Below, in pieces: positions 20,954-30,760 of a stretch of 48,634 nt of DNA. How positions within the stretch are numbered: the first letter of the stretch is position 1; each line of letters opens with the position of its first letter. The stretch is from Candidimonas sp. (GTDB lineage Bacteria; Pseudomonadota; Gammaproteobacteria; Burkholderiales; Burkholderiaceae_B). The position numbers were made by a program, and so were the translations under genes. The notes under the pieces are model-generated. The model had not been told where the DNA came from. It did not search any database and worked only from the letters and a program-made list of their open reading frames with translations. The stretch covers positions 1-48,634 of the forward strand of contig SCQX01000026.1 of the NCBI GenBank assembly GCA_004298545.1. Direction: 5' to 3'.

Positions 20954-22204
20954 ATGGCCATCACTGACGTTGTCGTGCCACAGCTTTCGGAGTCGGTCTC
21001 CGAGGCAACCCTGCTGAATTGGAAAAAGCAGCCGGGTGAAGCTGTCGAAGCCGATGAAACCCTGATCGAGGTTGAGACCGACAAGGTCGTTCTTGAAGTA
21101 CCGGCGCCCGTTTCAGGCGTGCTGACGGAAATCGTCAGAGGCGATGGCAGTACTGTGACGTCGGGCGAGGTGCTGGCGCGCATCGATACGGAAGCCAAGG
21201 CAAGCGCCGCACCCGCACCCGTTCAGGCTGCGCCGGCGGCCGCCGGCGGCCAAGCCACCCCAGCCGTGCCGCGGGCGGCGCCGAAGGTGGCGGTCGCGCC
21301 GTCTGCCCCCGCCGCGCCGGCGCGGGCCGCATCGCCCGCGGCCGCCAAAATCCTGGCCGAGAAAGGGGTCGATCCGGCGTCCGTGGCGGGTACCGGGCGC
21401 GGTGGCCGCATCACGAAGGGCGATGCCGTGCAGGCGGGCGACCAAGTCGCGTCCAAGGCGCCGGCCCCCGCCGCGCCAATGACGCCGCCGCTATCGCTCG
21501 ACGGGCGCCCCGAGCAGCGTGTTCCCATGAGCCGGTTGCGCGCGCGCGTGGCCGAGCGTCTGTTGCAGTCGCAATCGGAAAATGCCATTCTCACGACGTT
21601 CAACGAAGCCAACATGCAGGCGATCGTCAACTTGCGTGGCCGCTACCGCGAGGCGTTCGAGAAGGAATACGGGATCAGGCTCGGGTTCACTTCGTTCTTC
21701 GTCAAGGCGGCCGTGGCGGCACTCAAGAAATATCCCATCGTCAACGCGTCGATCGACGGCAAAGACATCATCTACCACGGTTACTTCGACATCGGGGTGG
21801 CGGTGAGCAGCCCGCGCGGCCTCGTCGTGCCCATCATCCGCAACGCCGATCAGTTGTCGATCGCCGATATCGAGAAGCAGATCGCCGACTTCGGGGCGCG
21901 GGCGCGCGATGGCAAGCTTGGGCTCGAAGACCTCACGGGCGGCACGTTCTCGATCTCGAACGGCGGCGTATTCGGGTCCATGCTGTCCACGCCCATCATC
22001 AATCCGCCGCAGGCGGCCATTTTGGGCATACACGCCACCAAAGATCGCCCCGTGGTGGAAAACGGTGAAATCGTCATTCGACCCATGAATTTCCTGGCGC
22101 TGTCTTACGATCACCGCATCATCGATGGCCGCGAGGCGGTGCTGGCGTTGGTCGCCATCAAAGAGGCGTTGGAAGATCCGCAGCGCATGCTGCTCGAGCT
22201 GTAA
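20954..22204 (+). CDS. sucB: Dihydrolipoyl succinyltransferase (E2 of 2-oxoglutarate dehydrogenase)
   Basis: This is the E2 core of the complex, 416 residues. The lipoyl domain spans about 1-77, with K44 in [11 protein letters not shown] as the lipoylation site. A long Ala/Pro linker follows (about 80-120), then the E3/E1-binding domain ([18 protein letters not shown] ... [14 protein letters not shown]) at about 122-160. The catalytic domain ends with [13 protein letters not shown], where H387 is the active-site histidine. It makes succinyl-CoA. It is followed by lpdA after 41 bp. Confidence 0.97.
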   Translation: MAITDVVVPQLSESVSEATLLNWKKQPGEAVEADETLIEVETDKVVLEVPAPVSGVLTEIVRGDGSTVTSGEVLARIDTEAKASAAPAPVQAAPAAAGGQATPAVPRAAPKVAVAPSAPAAPARAASPAAAKILAEKGVDPASVAGTGRGGRITKGDAVQAGDQVASKAPAPAAPMTPPLSLDGRPEQRVPMSRLRARVAERLLQSQSENAILTTFNEANMQAIVNLRGRYREAFEKEYGIRLGFTSFFVKAAVAALKKYPIVNASIDGKDIIYHGYFDIGVAVSSPRGLVVPIIRNADQLSIADIEKQIADFGARARDGKLGLEDLTGGTFSISNGGVFGSMLSTPIINPPQAAILGIHATKDRPVVENGEIVIRPMNFLALSYDHRIIDGREAVLALVAIKEALEDPQRMLLEL

Positions 22205-22245
22205 GGGTTCACCGATTTTCCAACTGACATAGCGAGTCTATCATT

Positions 22246-23673
22246 ATGGCCAAACAATTCGATGTCGCCGTCATCGGCGGCGGCCCGGGGGGCTATGTGG
22301 CCGCCATCCGCGCGGCGCAACTGGGTCTGTCCGTCGCCTGCGTGGACGACTGGAACAATGCGCAAGGCAAGCCGGCGCCAGGCGGCACCTGTACCAATAT
22401 CGGCTGCATTCCATCCAAGGCGTTGTTGCAGTCGTCGGAATACTACGAGCAGGTGAAGACTCATTTCGTCGAACATGGCATCGAAGTCGACGGCCTGAAA
22501 CTCGATCTCGGCCGGCTGCTGGCGCGCAAGAACACCATCGTCAAGCAGAGCAACGACGGTATTCAGTATCTGTTCAGGAAAAACAAGGTCGCGTTCCTGC
22601 ACGGCACGGGCTCATTTGCCGCGCAGGTCGATGGCGGCTGGGCGATCAACGTGTCGGGCCAGTCGCAAGAACAGTTGGTCGCGCGCCATGTGATCGTTGC
22701 CACCGGATCGCTGCCGCGCGCGCTGCCAGGCCTGCCATTCGACGAGAAGCTGGTTTTGTCCAACGACGGCGCGCTGGGCATCGACCCGGTTCCGCAAACG
22801 CTTGGCATCATCGGGGCGGGCGTGGTCGGCCTTGAATTGGGCAGTGTCTGGCGCCGTCTGGGCGCGCAAGTCACCATTCTCGAGGCAATGCCCGATTTCC
22901 TCGCAGCGGTCGACCGGGAAGTGGCCGCGGAGGCCGGGAAACGCTTTGCCAAACAGGGCCTGGTTGTGCATACGGGCGCCAAGATCGGCGAGGTCAGGCC
23001 GTCGGCCGACGCGGTCGACGTGCTCTGGACGGATGCAGCGGGTGCCCAGCAGACATTGGCGGTCGATCGGCTCATCGTGTCCATCGGCCGGGTGCCGAAT
23101 ACCGCCAGCCTACGCGCGGATGCGGTTGGCCTGCGGCTGGATGAACGCGGGTTCATCGCCGTCAACGACGACTGTCAGGCCAATTTGACCAACGTATGGG
23201 CGATCGGCGACGTCGTGCGCGGCCCCATGCTGGCGCATAAGGCCAGCGAGGAAGGCGTCGCGGTGGCCGAGCGCATCGCGGGCCAGCATGGCCACGTGAA
23301 TTTCGACACTATCCCGTGGGTCATCTATACCTCGCCCGAGATCGCTTGGGTGGGCCGGACCGAGCAGCGGCTCAAGACCGAGGGGCGCGCATATCGCGCC
23401 GGCAGCTTCCCGTTCATGGCCAACGGCCGCGCGCGCGCGCTGGGCGATACCGCCGGCTTCGTCAAGGTGTTGGCCGACGCCAAGACGGATGAAGTCCTTG
23501 GCGTGCACATCATAGGCCCCATGGCGTCGGAACTGGTGGCCGAGGCGGTCACGGTCATGGAATTCCGCGGCGCATCCGAAGACATCGCGCGCATCTGTCA
23601 TGCGCATCCCACCTTGTCCGAGGCAGTCAAGGAAGCCGCTCTCGCGGTGGACAAACGCGCTCTGAATTTCTGA
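22246..23673 (+). CDS. lpdA: Dihydrolipoyl dehydrogenase (E3)
   Basis: This flavoprotein reoxidises dihydrolipoamide with NAD+. It has 475 residues. The FAD motif is VAVIGGGPGGYVAAI. The redox disulfide is C49/C54 in GGTCTNIGCIPSKALL. The NAD motif is IIGAGVVGLELGSVWRRLG, and the catalytic His-Glu region is ICHAHPTLSEAVKEAAL near the carboxy end. Its place after sucAB marks it as the E3 of this complex, though it may also serve other lipoyl complexes. Its stop overlaps the zapE start (TGATG). Confidence 0.97.
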   Translation: MAKQFDVAVIGGGPGGYVAAIRAAQLGLSVACVDDWNNAQGKPAPGGTCTNIGCIPSKALLQSSEYYEQVKTHFVEHGIEVDGLKLDLGRLLARKNTIVKQSNDGIQYLFRKNKVAFLHGTGSFAAQVDGGWAINVSGQSQEQLVARHVIVATGSLPRALPGLPFDEKLVLSNDGALGIDPVPQTLGIIGAGVVGLELGSVWRRLGAQVTILEAMPDFLAAVDREVAAEAGKRFAKQGLVVHTGAKIGEVRPSADAVDVLWTDAAGAQQTLAVDRLIVSIGRVPNTASLRADAVGLRLDERGFIAVNDDCQANLTNVWAIGDVVRGPMLAHKASEEGVAVAERIAGQHGHVNFDTIPWVIYTSPEIAWVGRTEQRLKTEGRAYRAGSFPFMANGRARALGDTAGFVKVLADAKTDEVLGVHIIGPMASELVAEAVTVMEFRGASEDIARICHAHPTLSEAVKEAALAVDKRALNF

Positions 23674-24782
23674 TGCCGGCGGCACGTTTCGTGAATGTTC
23701 GCGAGTATTACCAGAAGGCGCTGGACGAACGCGGCTACCGGCCCGACGCGGCGCAGCTGGCGGCGGTCGAGCGGCTGCAGCGCTACTTCGACGACTGGGT
23801 CGTGTTCCGGCGCGCCCGCTCGTCGACGCTCAAGAAGATATTCCGTCGACCCGACGTACCCCGTGGCGTCTATCTGTGGGGCGGCGTGGGGCGCGGCAAA
23901 AGTTTTCTCATGGACGCGTTCTATCTCACGGTTCCGGTATCGCGCAAGACCCGTATTCATTTCCATGAATTCATGCGCAGCGTTCATCGCGAGCTCGAGC
24001 TCGTTCATGGGCAACCCGATCCGCTGGACGTCGTCGCCACGCGTGTTGCCAAGCGGTACCGTCTGATCTGCTTCGATGAATTCCATGTCTCCGACATTGC
24101 CGACGCGATGATTCTTTACCGCCTGTTGCGGCGCCTGTTCGAACTGGGCACATCGTTCGTCATGACGTCCAACTATGAGCCGTCCACCCTGTACCCGGAC
24201 GGCCTGCATCGCGATCGCATCCTGCCGGCGATTGCCTTGATCGAAGCACGCATGGACGTGCTCAATGTGGATGGCGGTATCGACTACCGGCACCGTGCCC
24301 TGGCGCAGGTGCGCACTTACCTGACACCCATCGGCGCGGGAACGACTGACGAGCTGCGCGCCAATTTCAAGCGCCTGTCGGATACGGCGCCGCAAAAGCC
24401 CGTTCTGGAGGTCGGGCATCGCGAGATCCAGGCGGTGGCGCTAAGCGGCAGCATCGTCTGGTTCGACTTCGCGACGTTGTGTGGCGGTGCGCGATCACAG
24501 GACGATTATCTCGATCTGGCGAAACGTTTTCGCACGATCATTCTCTCCGACGTGCCGCGCATGGATGCTCGCGACGCCTCGGCCGCCCGCCGCTTCACGT
24601 GGCTGATCGACGTCCTGTACGATCACCGCGTGAAGCTGATCATGTCGGCACAGTGCGCGCCCGAGGCGTTATATACTCGGGGGCCGATGGTCGTCGAATT
24701 TCAGCGCACGGTCTCGCGGTTGAGCGAGATGCAAACGCTGGAATACCTGGAATCGCAGCAGCGCCACGCTGTCGAACTTTAG
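23673..24782 (+). CDS. zapE: Cell division protein ZapE (AFG1-like AAA+ ATPase)
   Basis: This ATPase of 369 residues is related to yeast Afg1; E. coli ZapE interacts with FtsZ and acts at the division ring. The Walker A is GGVGRGKSFLMDAFY, with Ser instead of the usual Thr after the lysine. Walker B is LICFDEFHVSDIADAMI, and a sensor segment reads FVMTSNYEPSTLYPDGL. The conserved carboxy-terminal RFTWLIDVLYDHRVKL segment is present. The ATG overlaps the lpdA stop, so it is translationally coupled to the 2-oxoglutarate dehydrogenase genes. Confidence 0.94.
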   Translation: MPAARFVNVREYYQKALDERGYRPDAAQLAAVERLQRYFDDWVVFRRARSSTLKKIFRRPDVPRGVYLWGGVGRGKSFLMDAFYLTVPVSRKTRIHFHEFMRSVHRELELVHGQPDPLDVVATRVAKRYRLICFDEFHVSDIADAMILYRLLRRLFELGTSFVMTSNYEPSTLYPDGLHRDRILPAIALIEARMDVLNVDGGIDYRHRALAQVRTYLTPIGAGTTDELRANFKRLSDTAPQKPVLEVGHREIQAVALSGSIVWFDFATLCGGARSQDDYLDLAKRFRTIILSDVPRMDARDASAARRFTWLIDVLYDHRVKLIMSAQCAPEALYTRGPMVVEFQRTVSRLSEMQTLEYLESQQRHAVEL

Positions 24783-24830
24783 TGCCCTGTCCTGGGGCGC
24801 CTTCACCCTGCTTCGAGACGACAATAGCCA

Positions 24831-26168
24831 ATGAATACGCGCGTTCTGACCGGCATCACCACTTCGGGAACGCCGCACCTGGGCAATTTCGCCGGCGCCA
24901 TCCGCCCCGCCATTCAGGCCAGTCTGCGGCCCGGCGTCGACGCATTTTTCTTCCTTGCCGACTACCATGCGCTGATCAAGTGCGATGATCCGGCGCGCAT
25001 CAGCCGGTCGCGCATCGAAATCGCGGCAACCTGGCTTGCGGCCGGGCTGGATCCCGAAAGGGTGACGTTCTATCGCCAGTCCGACATTCCGGAAATACCC
25101 GAACTGTGCTGGATGCTGACTTGTGTGACCGCCAAAGGGCTGATGAACCGCGCGCATGCCTACAAGGCCGCCGTGGATCAGAATCTGGCGAAGGGCGGGG
25201 AGCCCGACGACGGAATCTCCATGGGTCTGTTCTCGTATCCAGTGCTGATGGCGGCCGACATTCTGATGTTCAATGCCAACCGGGTGCCGGTCGGGCGCGA
25301 CCAGGCGCAGCATCTGGAAATGGCACGCGACATCGCTCAGCGCTTCAATCATCTGTATGGGCGGGGCGGTGACTATTTCGTGCTGCCCGAGGTGCAGATC
25401 GACGAGGAAGTCGCAACGCTACCTGGCCTGGATGGGCGCAAGATGTCGAAGAGCTACGACAATACGATCCCCCTGTTCGAAGGTGGTGCGAAAGCCACGG
25501 CCGACGCGGTCATGCGCATCGTCACCGATTCGCACAAGCCGGGCGAGCCGAAGAACGCCGCGGACTCCGCGCTCTATACGATTTATCGCGCATTTGCGCC
25601 GCGCGAGGCGTCCGAGCGGTTCCGCCGCGACCTCGAAGAGGGGCTGGGGTGGGGCGACGCAAAAACGCAGCTGTGCAAGCGGATTGAAACCGAGCTCGGC
25701 CCCCTGCGCGAGCGCTACGCGCATCTCATGGCCAATCCGGGTTACATAGAAGATGCCTTGCAGGCTGGTGCCGAGAAGGCAAGGCGGCTGTCCGCGCCCA
25801 CCATGGAGCGGCTGCGCGAGGCGGTCGGGCTGGTGCGTGGTGGCGCCGCCACGGTCACCGGGCGCGTGGCAAAGCCGGCCGCGCGGCACGCGCGATTCGT
25901 CAGTTTCCGTGACGAAGCGGGCGGGTTCCGCTTCCGGCTGATCGCGGCCGATGGTGCGCAGCTCATGCTCTCGCGTGCCTTCGACGACCCAAAGGAGGCG
26001 GGCGGGGTCATGCGGCGCTTGCAGCATCACGCCATCGCCGCCTTCCGCGACGAGCAGGGTGGCGCGGTGATGGTGACCGTCGACGATACGCCCGTCGGGC
26101 AATTCGATTCCGCTCTACGCGAGCGCGTGCGGGAAGCTCTGGCCAACCTGGGTGGGAAACCGTCGTAG
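24831..26168 (+). CDS. trpS: Tryptophan--tRNA ligase with C-terminal extension
   Basis: This class I aminoacyl-tRNA synthetase charges tRNA-Trp. The catalytic core occupies residues 1-334, with the HIGH-like TSGTPHLGNFAGAI near the start and KMSKS at 204-208. The protein totals 445 residues, about 110 longer than the common 330-residue form. The extension (about 335-445) contains RFVSFRDEAGGFRFRLIAAD, QLMLSRAFDDPKEA and IAAFRDEQGGAVMVTVDD. The FRFRL.AADG..L.LS..F pattern resembles a YegP/DUF1508 module; this is inference. Long TrpS forms occur in beta-proteobacteria. Confidence 0.95.
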   Translation: MNTRVLTGITTSGTPHLGNFAGAIRPAIQASLRPGVDAFFFLADYHALIKCDDPARISRSRIEIAATWLAAGLDPERVTFYRQSDIPEIPELCWMLTCVTAKGLMNRAHAYKAAVDQNLAKGGEPDDGISMGLFSYPVLMAADILMFNANRVPVGRDQAQHLEMARDIAQRFNHLYGRGGDYFVLPEVQIDEEVATLPGLDGRKMSKSYDNTIPLFEGGAKATADAVMRIVTDSHKPGEPKNAADSALYTIYRAFAPREASERFRRDLEEGLGWGDAKTQLCKRIETELGPLRERYAHLMANPGYIEDALQAGAEKARRLSAPTMERLREAVGLVRGGAATVTGRVAKPAARHARFVSFRDEAGGFRFRLIAADGAQLMLSRAFDDPKEAGGVMRRLQHHAIAAFRDEQGGAVMVTVDDTPVGQFDSALRERVREALANLGGKPS

Positions 26169-26186
26169 GACTCCGCCCGCATTTCG

Positions 26187-28556
26187 TTACCGCTTCAGCC
26201 TGGCGAATGCGGCGGCCATGGCCCCGACGCTTGCGGGGTCGACGGCCTCGCGTCGGGCTCGTTGCCGTGTGTCGGCGCTGTTCGCTGCGCGATTCGCACT
26301 GCCGTGCGCGCCGATGGACGGGTCGTCGAGCCGCATGGTCAGGGCGATGCGCTTGCGTGCCGCATCCACGTCTTGAACCTTGACTGTCACGGGCTGCCCG
26401 ACGCGTACGACATCGCGCGGGTCCTTCACATACTTGTCGGCGAGTGCCGAGACGTGAACCAGGCCGTCCTGGTGCACGCCGATGTCGACGAATGCGCCGA
26501 AATTGGCCACGTTGGTCACCACGCCTTCCAGGATCATGCCGGTGCGCAGGTCCTGGAGAGTCTCGATGCCCTCCTGGAATGTCGCGGTCTTGAATTCAGG
26601 GCGCGGGTCGCGCCCCGGTTTTTCCAGTTCGGCAAAGATATCGCGCACGGTGGGCAGGCCGAAGCGCGTATCCGTGAAGTCGGCGGGAGACAGGCCCTTG
26701 AGGGCGCCCGGTTGTTTCATGACCTGGTTGGCGCCGAGCTTGATTCGATTCAGGATGCGCTCGGCCACCGGATATGCCTCGGGATGCACGGCCGAAGCAT
26801 CCAGCGGGTTGTCGCCGCCGTGGATGCGCAGGAAGCCGGCGGCCTGCTCGAAGGCCTTGTCGCCGAAGCGCGCCACGTTGCGCAGGCCGGCGCGGTTGGT
26901 GAAGGCCCCGTGTTCGTCGCGCCATGCCACGATGTTTCCGGCCAGCGCCGTGTTGAGCCCCGACACTCTGGCCAGCAGCGCCGGCGACGCGGTGTTGACA
27001 TCCACCCCCACCGCATTGACGCAATCTTCCACGACGGTGTCGAGCGCCCGTGCCAGTTCGCGCTGGCTGACGTCGTGCTGGTATTGTCCGACGCCGATTG
27101 CCTTCGGCTCGATCTTGACCAGCTCGGCGAGCGGGTCCTGCAGCCGCCGTGCGATGGAGACCGCGCCGCGCAGGCTGACATCCAGATCCGGGAACTCGCG
27201 CGCGGCCAGTTCCGAAGCCGAGTACACCGAGGCGCCTGCCTCCGACACCACGGCGCGTGTCAGGGAAGATTCCGGAAATCGCGCTCGCATGTCGGCCACC
27301 AGCTTTTCGGTTTGGCGCGAAGCGGTGCCGTTGCCGATGGCCACCAGCGCTACGCCGTGCCGTGCAGCCATCGTTGCCAATGTGGTCATGGCTCTGTCAC
27401 GCTCGCGCCGTGGTTCGAATGGGTAGATGGTTGCCGTATCGAGCAGCTTCCCGGTGGAGTCGACCACTGCCACCTTGACCCCGGTGCGTATGCCAGGATC
27501 CAGACCCATGATCGGCTTTGGGCCGGCCGGTGCCGCCAGCAGCAAGTCCTTGAGGTTGGCCGCGAACACGTGGATGGCTTCCCGCTCCGCGCTTTCGCGC
27601 AGCCGTGCGAGGAATTCCGCTTGGAAGGCTGGCAGTAGTTTGACGCGCCAGGTCCAGCGACAGACTTCGCCCAACCATCGTGCGCGTGGCGCGCTGTCGG
27701 CGGCAAAACCGGCGCCGATGCCGAGCGTGTGCGCGATGCGCTCGACGCAGGGGTGTGGCGAGAGCGTGTCGCGTTCGGGTTCCAGGCCGATGCGCAGGTC
27801 TAGAACGCCCTGGCGGCGGCCCCGCAGCAGCGCCAGTGTCCGGTGCGATGGCAGCGAACGCAGCGTTTCCCTGAAGTTGAACCAATCGCGGAAATTGCTG
27901 CCTTCGTTCTCTTTGCCGTCGATGACCGTGGCATAGAGCAGACCCGTGTTCCAGAGATAGTCGCGGAGATCGGCGAGCAGCGTGGCGTGTTCGGCGAAGC
28001 GTTCCGCCAGGATATCGCGCGCGCCGCCGAGCGCCGCCTGAGCGTCGTGGATCGCTGCCGCGGGGTTCAGGTAGGCGGACGCGGTGTCCTGCGGGTCGCC
28101 GCCCGTGGCGGCCAGTATGGCGTCGGCCAGCCCTTCCAGGCCTGCTTCGCGTGCTTTCTGGGCGCGTGTATGGCGCTTGGGCTTGTAGGGGGCGTAAAGG
28201 TCTTCCAGGCGCTGCTTCGTGTCCGCCGCCTTGATGACGCGCGTCAGTTCGCCACTCAACTTCCCTTGCTCGTGAATCGATTCCAGGATTGCCTTGCGGC
28301 GCGCTTCCAGCTCCCGCACATAGAGGAGGCGAGTTTCCAGGCCGCGTAACACAGTGTCGTCGAGCCCGCCGGTGGCTTCCTTGCGGTAGCGCGCAATGAA
28401 GGGAACGGTGGCGCCTTCGTCCAGCAGTTTGATGGCGGCGGCAACCTGTGCCGGGCGCGCATTCAGCTCGGCCGCCAGCAGCGCGGCGATGTGTGTCGGG
28501 TCGGTGTCGAACGAAGGGGTGGCGGCGGTATTCGCCGAAGTGGCAGGGTCGGTCAT
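26187..28556 (-). CDS. tex: Tex-family RNA-binding transcriptional accessory protein
   Basis: This nucleic-acid-binding protein is related to eukaryotic Spt6. With the ATG at 28556 (MTDPATSANTA) it has 789 residues; an upstream in-frame ATG at 28637 would add 27 residues of non-conserved sequence. Domains in order are an amino-terminal helical region (AQVAAAIKLLDEGATVPFIA), the YqgF-like RNase H fold (IMGLDPGIRTGVKVAVVD), tandem helix-hairpin-helix motifs (VDVNTASPALLARVSG) and an S1 RNA-binding domain at about 665-740 (GMILEGVVTNVANFGAFVDI). A basic tail of about 50 residues follows. It is convergent with trpS. Confidence 0.96.
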   Translation of the reverse strand: MTDPATSANTAATPSFDTDPTHIAALLAAELNARPAQVAAAIKLLDEGATVPFIARYRKEATGGLDDTVLRGLETRLLYVRELEARRKAILESIHEQGKLSGELTRVIKAADTKQRLEDLYAPYKPKRHTRAQKAREAGLEGLADAILAATGGDPQDTASAYLNPAAAIHDAQAALGGARDILAERFAEHATLLADLRDYLWNTGLLYATVIDGKENEGSNFRDWFNFRETLRSLPSHRTLALLRGRRQGVLDLRIGLEPERDTLSPHPCVERIAHTLGIGAGFAADSAPRARWLGEVCRWTWRVKLLPAFQAEFLARLRESAEREAIHVFAANLKDLLLAAPAGPKPIMGLDPGIRTGVKVAVVDSTGKLLDTATIYPFEPRRERDRAMTTLATMAARHGVALVAIGNGTASRQTEKLVADMRARFPESSLTRAVVSEAGASVYSASELAAREFPDLDVSLRGAVSIARRLQDPLAELVKIEPKAIGVGQYQHDVSQRELARALDTVVEDCVNAVGVDVNTASPALLARVSGLNTALAGNIVAWRDEHGAFTNRAGLRNVARFGDKAFEQAAGFLRIHGGDNPLDASAVHPEAYPVAERILNRIKLGANQVMKQPGALKGLSPADFTDTRFGLPTVRDIFAELEKPGRDPRPEFKTATFQEGIETLQDLRTGMILEGVVTNVANFGAFVDIGVHQDGLVHVSALADKYVKDPRDVVRVGQPVTVKVQDVDAARKRIALTMRLDDPSIGAHGSANRAANSADTRQRARREAVDPASVGAMAAAFARLKR

Positions 28557-28660
28557 GGGGCGCGTGGTGGGGAAGCGGGGTGAGGCAGGGCATTTTGCCA
28601 CAAGCAGTCGGTCCCCGCCGGGCGCCGCGGGTATCATTACGTTCGATTCCTTGAGATTTC

Positions 28661-30748
28661 ATGACCGGGAATGCCTCCATGCTCCTGCGGGAACTGACTG
28701 ATATCTTCGCGGCCGATGGGCCCATAGCGGCCGCCGTGCCCAACTATCACGCGCGCCAGACACAGCTCGAGATGGCGCAGGCGGTCGACGAGGCCATACG
28801 CGACCGTGGCACTCTGGTGGCCGAGGCCGGCACGGGTACCGGGAAAACCTGGGCGTATCTGGTACCGGCGTTCCTCAGCGGCGCCCGGGTGCTGGTGTCG
28901 ACCGGTACCCGCCCGTTGCAGGATCAGCTCTTTCGGCGCGACGTGCCGCGGTTGCGCGAGGCCCTGGCGTTGCCGGTGCGGGCGGCGTTGCTCAAGGGTC
29001 GCAGCAATTACGTGTGTCACTATCATCTGGATCGGCTCTCGCGCGACGACCGGGCCCTGACCTCGCGCGCCGAAGTCACGCAGCTGCGTCGCATTCAGGA
29101 ATTTGCGCGCCAGACCCGAAGCGGCGACAAGGCGGAACTCTCGACCGTGCCCGAAGACGCCGATATCTGGAACCGGGTCACATCGACGCGTGAGAATTGC
29201 CTGGGCCAGGACTGCCCGTTCGTGCGCGAATGTTTCGTGCTCAAGGCGCGCCGCGAAGCGCAGAATGCCGATCTGGTGGTGGTCAATCATGCGTTGTTCA
29301 TGGCTGACCTGGCGCTGCGGGAAGAAGGCGTGACCGACCTGCTGCCGGAAGTCGATGCCGTCGTCTTCGACGAAGCGCACCAGTTGCCCGACATCGCGAC
29401 CCAGTTTCTGGGTACCCATGTGTCGTCCCACCAATTGCTCGACCTTGTTCGCATCGTTCAGGCGGCCGGCCTTGCCCACGCCCGCGAAGCCGCGAACTGG
29501 GGCGAGGTGGGGCGCGGTCTTGAACAGGCGGCCGGGGATCTGCGGCTGGCGGCCGCCCCCATTGCGACGCTCCCCGGCCGACATGCCACGTTTCAGGCGC
29601 TTCCCGATGCGCCCCGGTTCGATGACGCCATGGCGCGTCTGCTTGAACGGCTCGACGACGTTGCGGCGCGGCTCGGCCCCATCGCCCTCGCCCATCCCGA
29701 TCTCGATGCCGCACTCAAAACTTGCCTGAATCTTCGTCGCGAACTGTTCCGCTGGACTCAGCCGGATCGTGCCGGCCATGACGCATTCACCGCAGCCGAC
29801 ACCGCGGATGCGGGGTACGCGACCGGCCCGGCCGTGCGTTGGGTGGAAGCGGGTCCGCATGCCGTGCGCCTGCATAGCGTGCCGCTGTCGGTATCCAGCG
29901 TGTTTTCTAGCTTCCGGCGCGATCATCAAGCGTGGATATTCACGTCCGCCACTTTATCGCTGCAGGGCCGTTTCAATTATTTCGTCGACCGCCTCGGGTT
30001 GAAGGACGCCGTTACGCGCCGGTGGGAGTCCCCGTTCGACTACGCAGTGCAGGGAATCCTGTTCGTTCCGCGCGGGCTGCCGCCACCTGGAACCCTGCCA
30101 TTCGAAGAACGGTTCGTGGAAATGCTGGTGCCGATCGTCCGCGCCTGTCCCGGGGGCGCGCTGGTGCTTTGCACGACGCTGCGGGCGGTTGGCCACATCA
30201 CTGAATTATTGCGCGCGGCGTTCGCCCCGGAGGATGGTGAACGTTTCGTCCTGAGGCAGGGGGAGGGTTCCCGCCGCAGCCTGCTCGAGCGTTTTCGCGC
30301 CGGCGGCCGCATGGTGTTGGTTGGCAGCGCCAGTTTCTGGGAAGGTGTCGACGTACCGGGCGAGGCCCTGACGCTCGTGGCAATCGACAAGCTGCCGTTC
30401 GCGCCGCCCGACGACCCGGTGCTCGAAGCGCGGCTGGCGTCATGCCGGGCCAGGGGAGGCAACCCGTTCGTCGAGTTTCAGCTTCCCGAGGCAGCGTTGT
30501 CGCTCAAGCAGGGCGCAGGCCGCCTGATACGCTCGGAAACCGACTGGGGCGTATTGGTCGTGGGTGATGGGCGCCTGGTCGACAAGCCCTATGGCAAGCT
30601 GTTGTGGCGCGGGTTGCCACCGTTTGCCCGAACCCGCGATGCCGCCCGGGTTCTGGCGTTCCTGACCCAGCGTGGCGCGGCGTCCGGTGGGAGCGTTGCG
30701 GCACTCGCCGGGGATGATCGAGGCGCCGAAGTCGGGTGTTCGGATTAG
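28661..30748 (+). CDS. DinG/YoaA-family (XPD-like) ATP-dependent DNA helicase
   Basis: This superfamily 2 5'-3' DNA helicase has 695 residues. Walker A is EAGTGTGKT (55-63) and the DEAH box is at 237-240 (VVFDEAHQL). Four cysteines, C119, C180, C185 and C191 (YVCHY, ENCLGQDCPFVRECF), match the [4Fe-4S] cluster of XPD/DinG/YoaA helicases. Later motifs include IFTSATLSLQGRFNYF, VGSASFWEGVDVPGEALTLV and KQGAGRLIRSETDWGVLVV. It resembles YoaA more than DinG in length and organisation, but I cannot separate them without alignment. It is divergent from tex across 104 bp. Confidence 0.93.
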   Translation: MTGNASMLLRELTDIFAADGPIAAAVPNYHARQTQLEMAQAVDEAIRDRGTLVAEAGTGTGKTWAYLVPAFLSGARVLVSTGTRPLQDQLFRRDVPRLREALALPVRAALLKGRSNYVCHYHLDRLSRDDRALTSRAEVTQLRRIQEFARQTRSGDKAELSTVPEDADIWNRVTSTRENCLGQDCPFVRECFVLKARREAQNADLVVVNHALFMADLALREEGVTDLLPEVDAVVFDEAHQLPDIATQFLGTHVSSHQLLDLVRIVQAAGLAHAREAANWGEVGRGLEQAAGDLRLAAAPIATLPGRHATFQALPDAPRFDDAMARLLERLDDVAARLGPIALAHPDLDAALKTCLNLRRELFRWTQPDRAGHDAFTAADTADAGYATGPAVRWVEAGPHAVRLHSVPLSVSSVFSSFRRDHQAWIFTSATLSLQGRFNYFVDRLGLKDAVTRRWESPFDYAVQGILFVPRGLPPPGTLPFEERFVEMLVPIVRACPGGALVLCTTLRAVGHITELLRAAFAPEDGERFVLRQGEGSRRSLLERFRAGGRMVLVGSASFWEGVDVPGEALTLVAIDKLPFAPPDDPVLEARLASCRARGGNPFVEFQLPEAALSLKQGAGRLIRSETDWGVLVVGDGRLVDKPYGKLLWRGLPPFARTRDAARVLAFLTQRGAASGGSVAALAGDDRGAEVGCSD

Positions 30749-30760
30749 CCAGACGGGACA

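Noticed and set aside
28557-28637. Extended Tex start using the upstream ATG at 28637
   Set aside because: The additional 27 residues (MIPAAPGGDRLLVAKC...) lack similarity to Tex amino termini and would use up most of the 104-bp promoter space shared with the divergent helicase gene.
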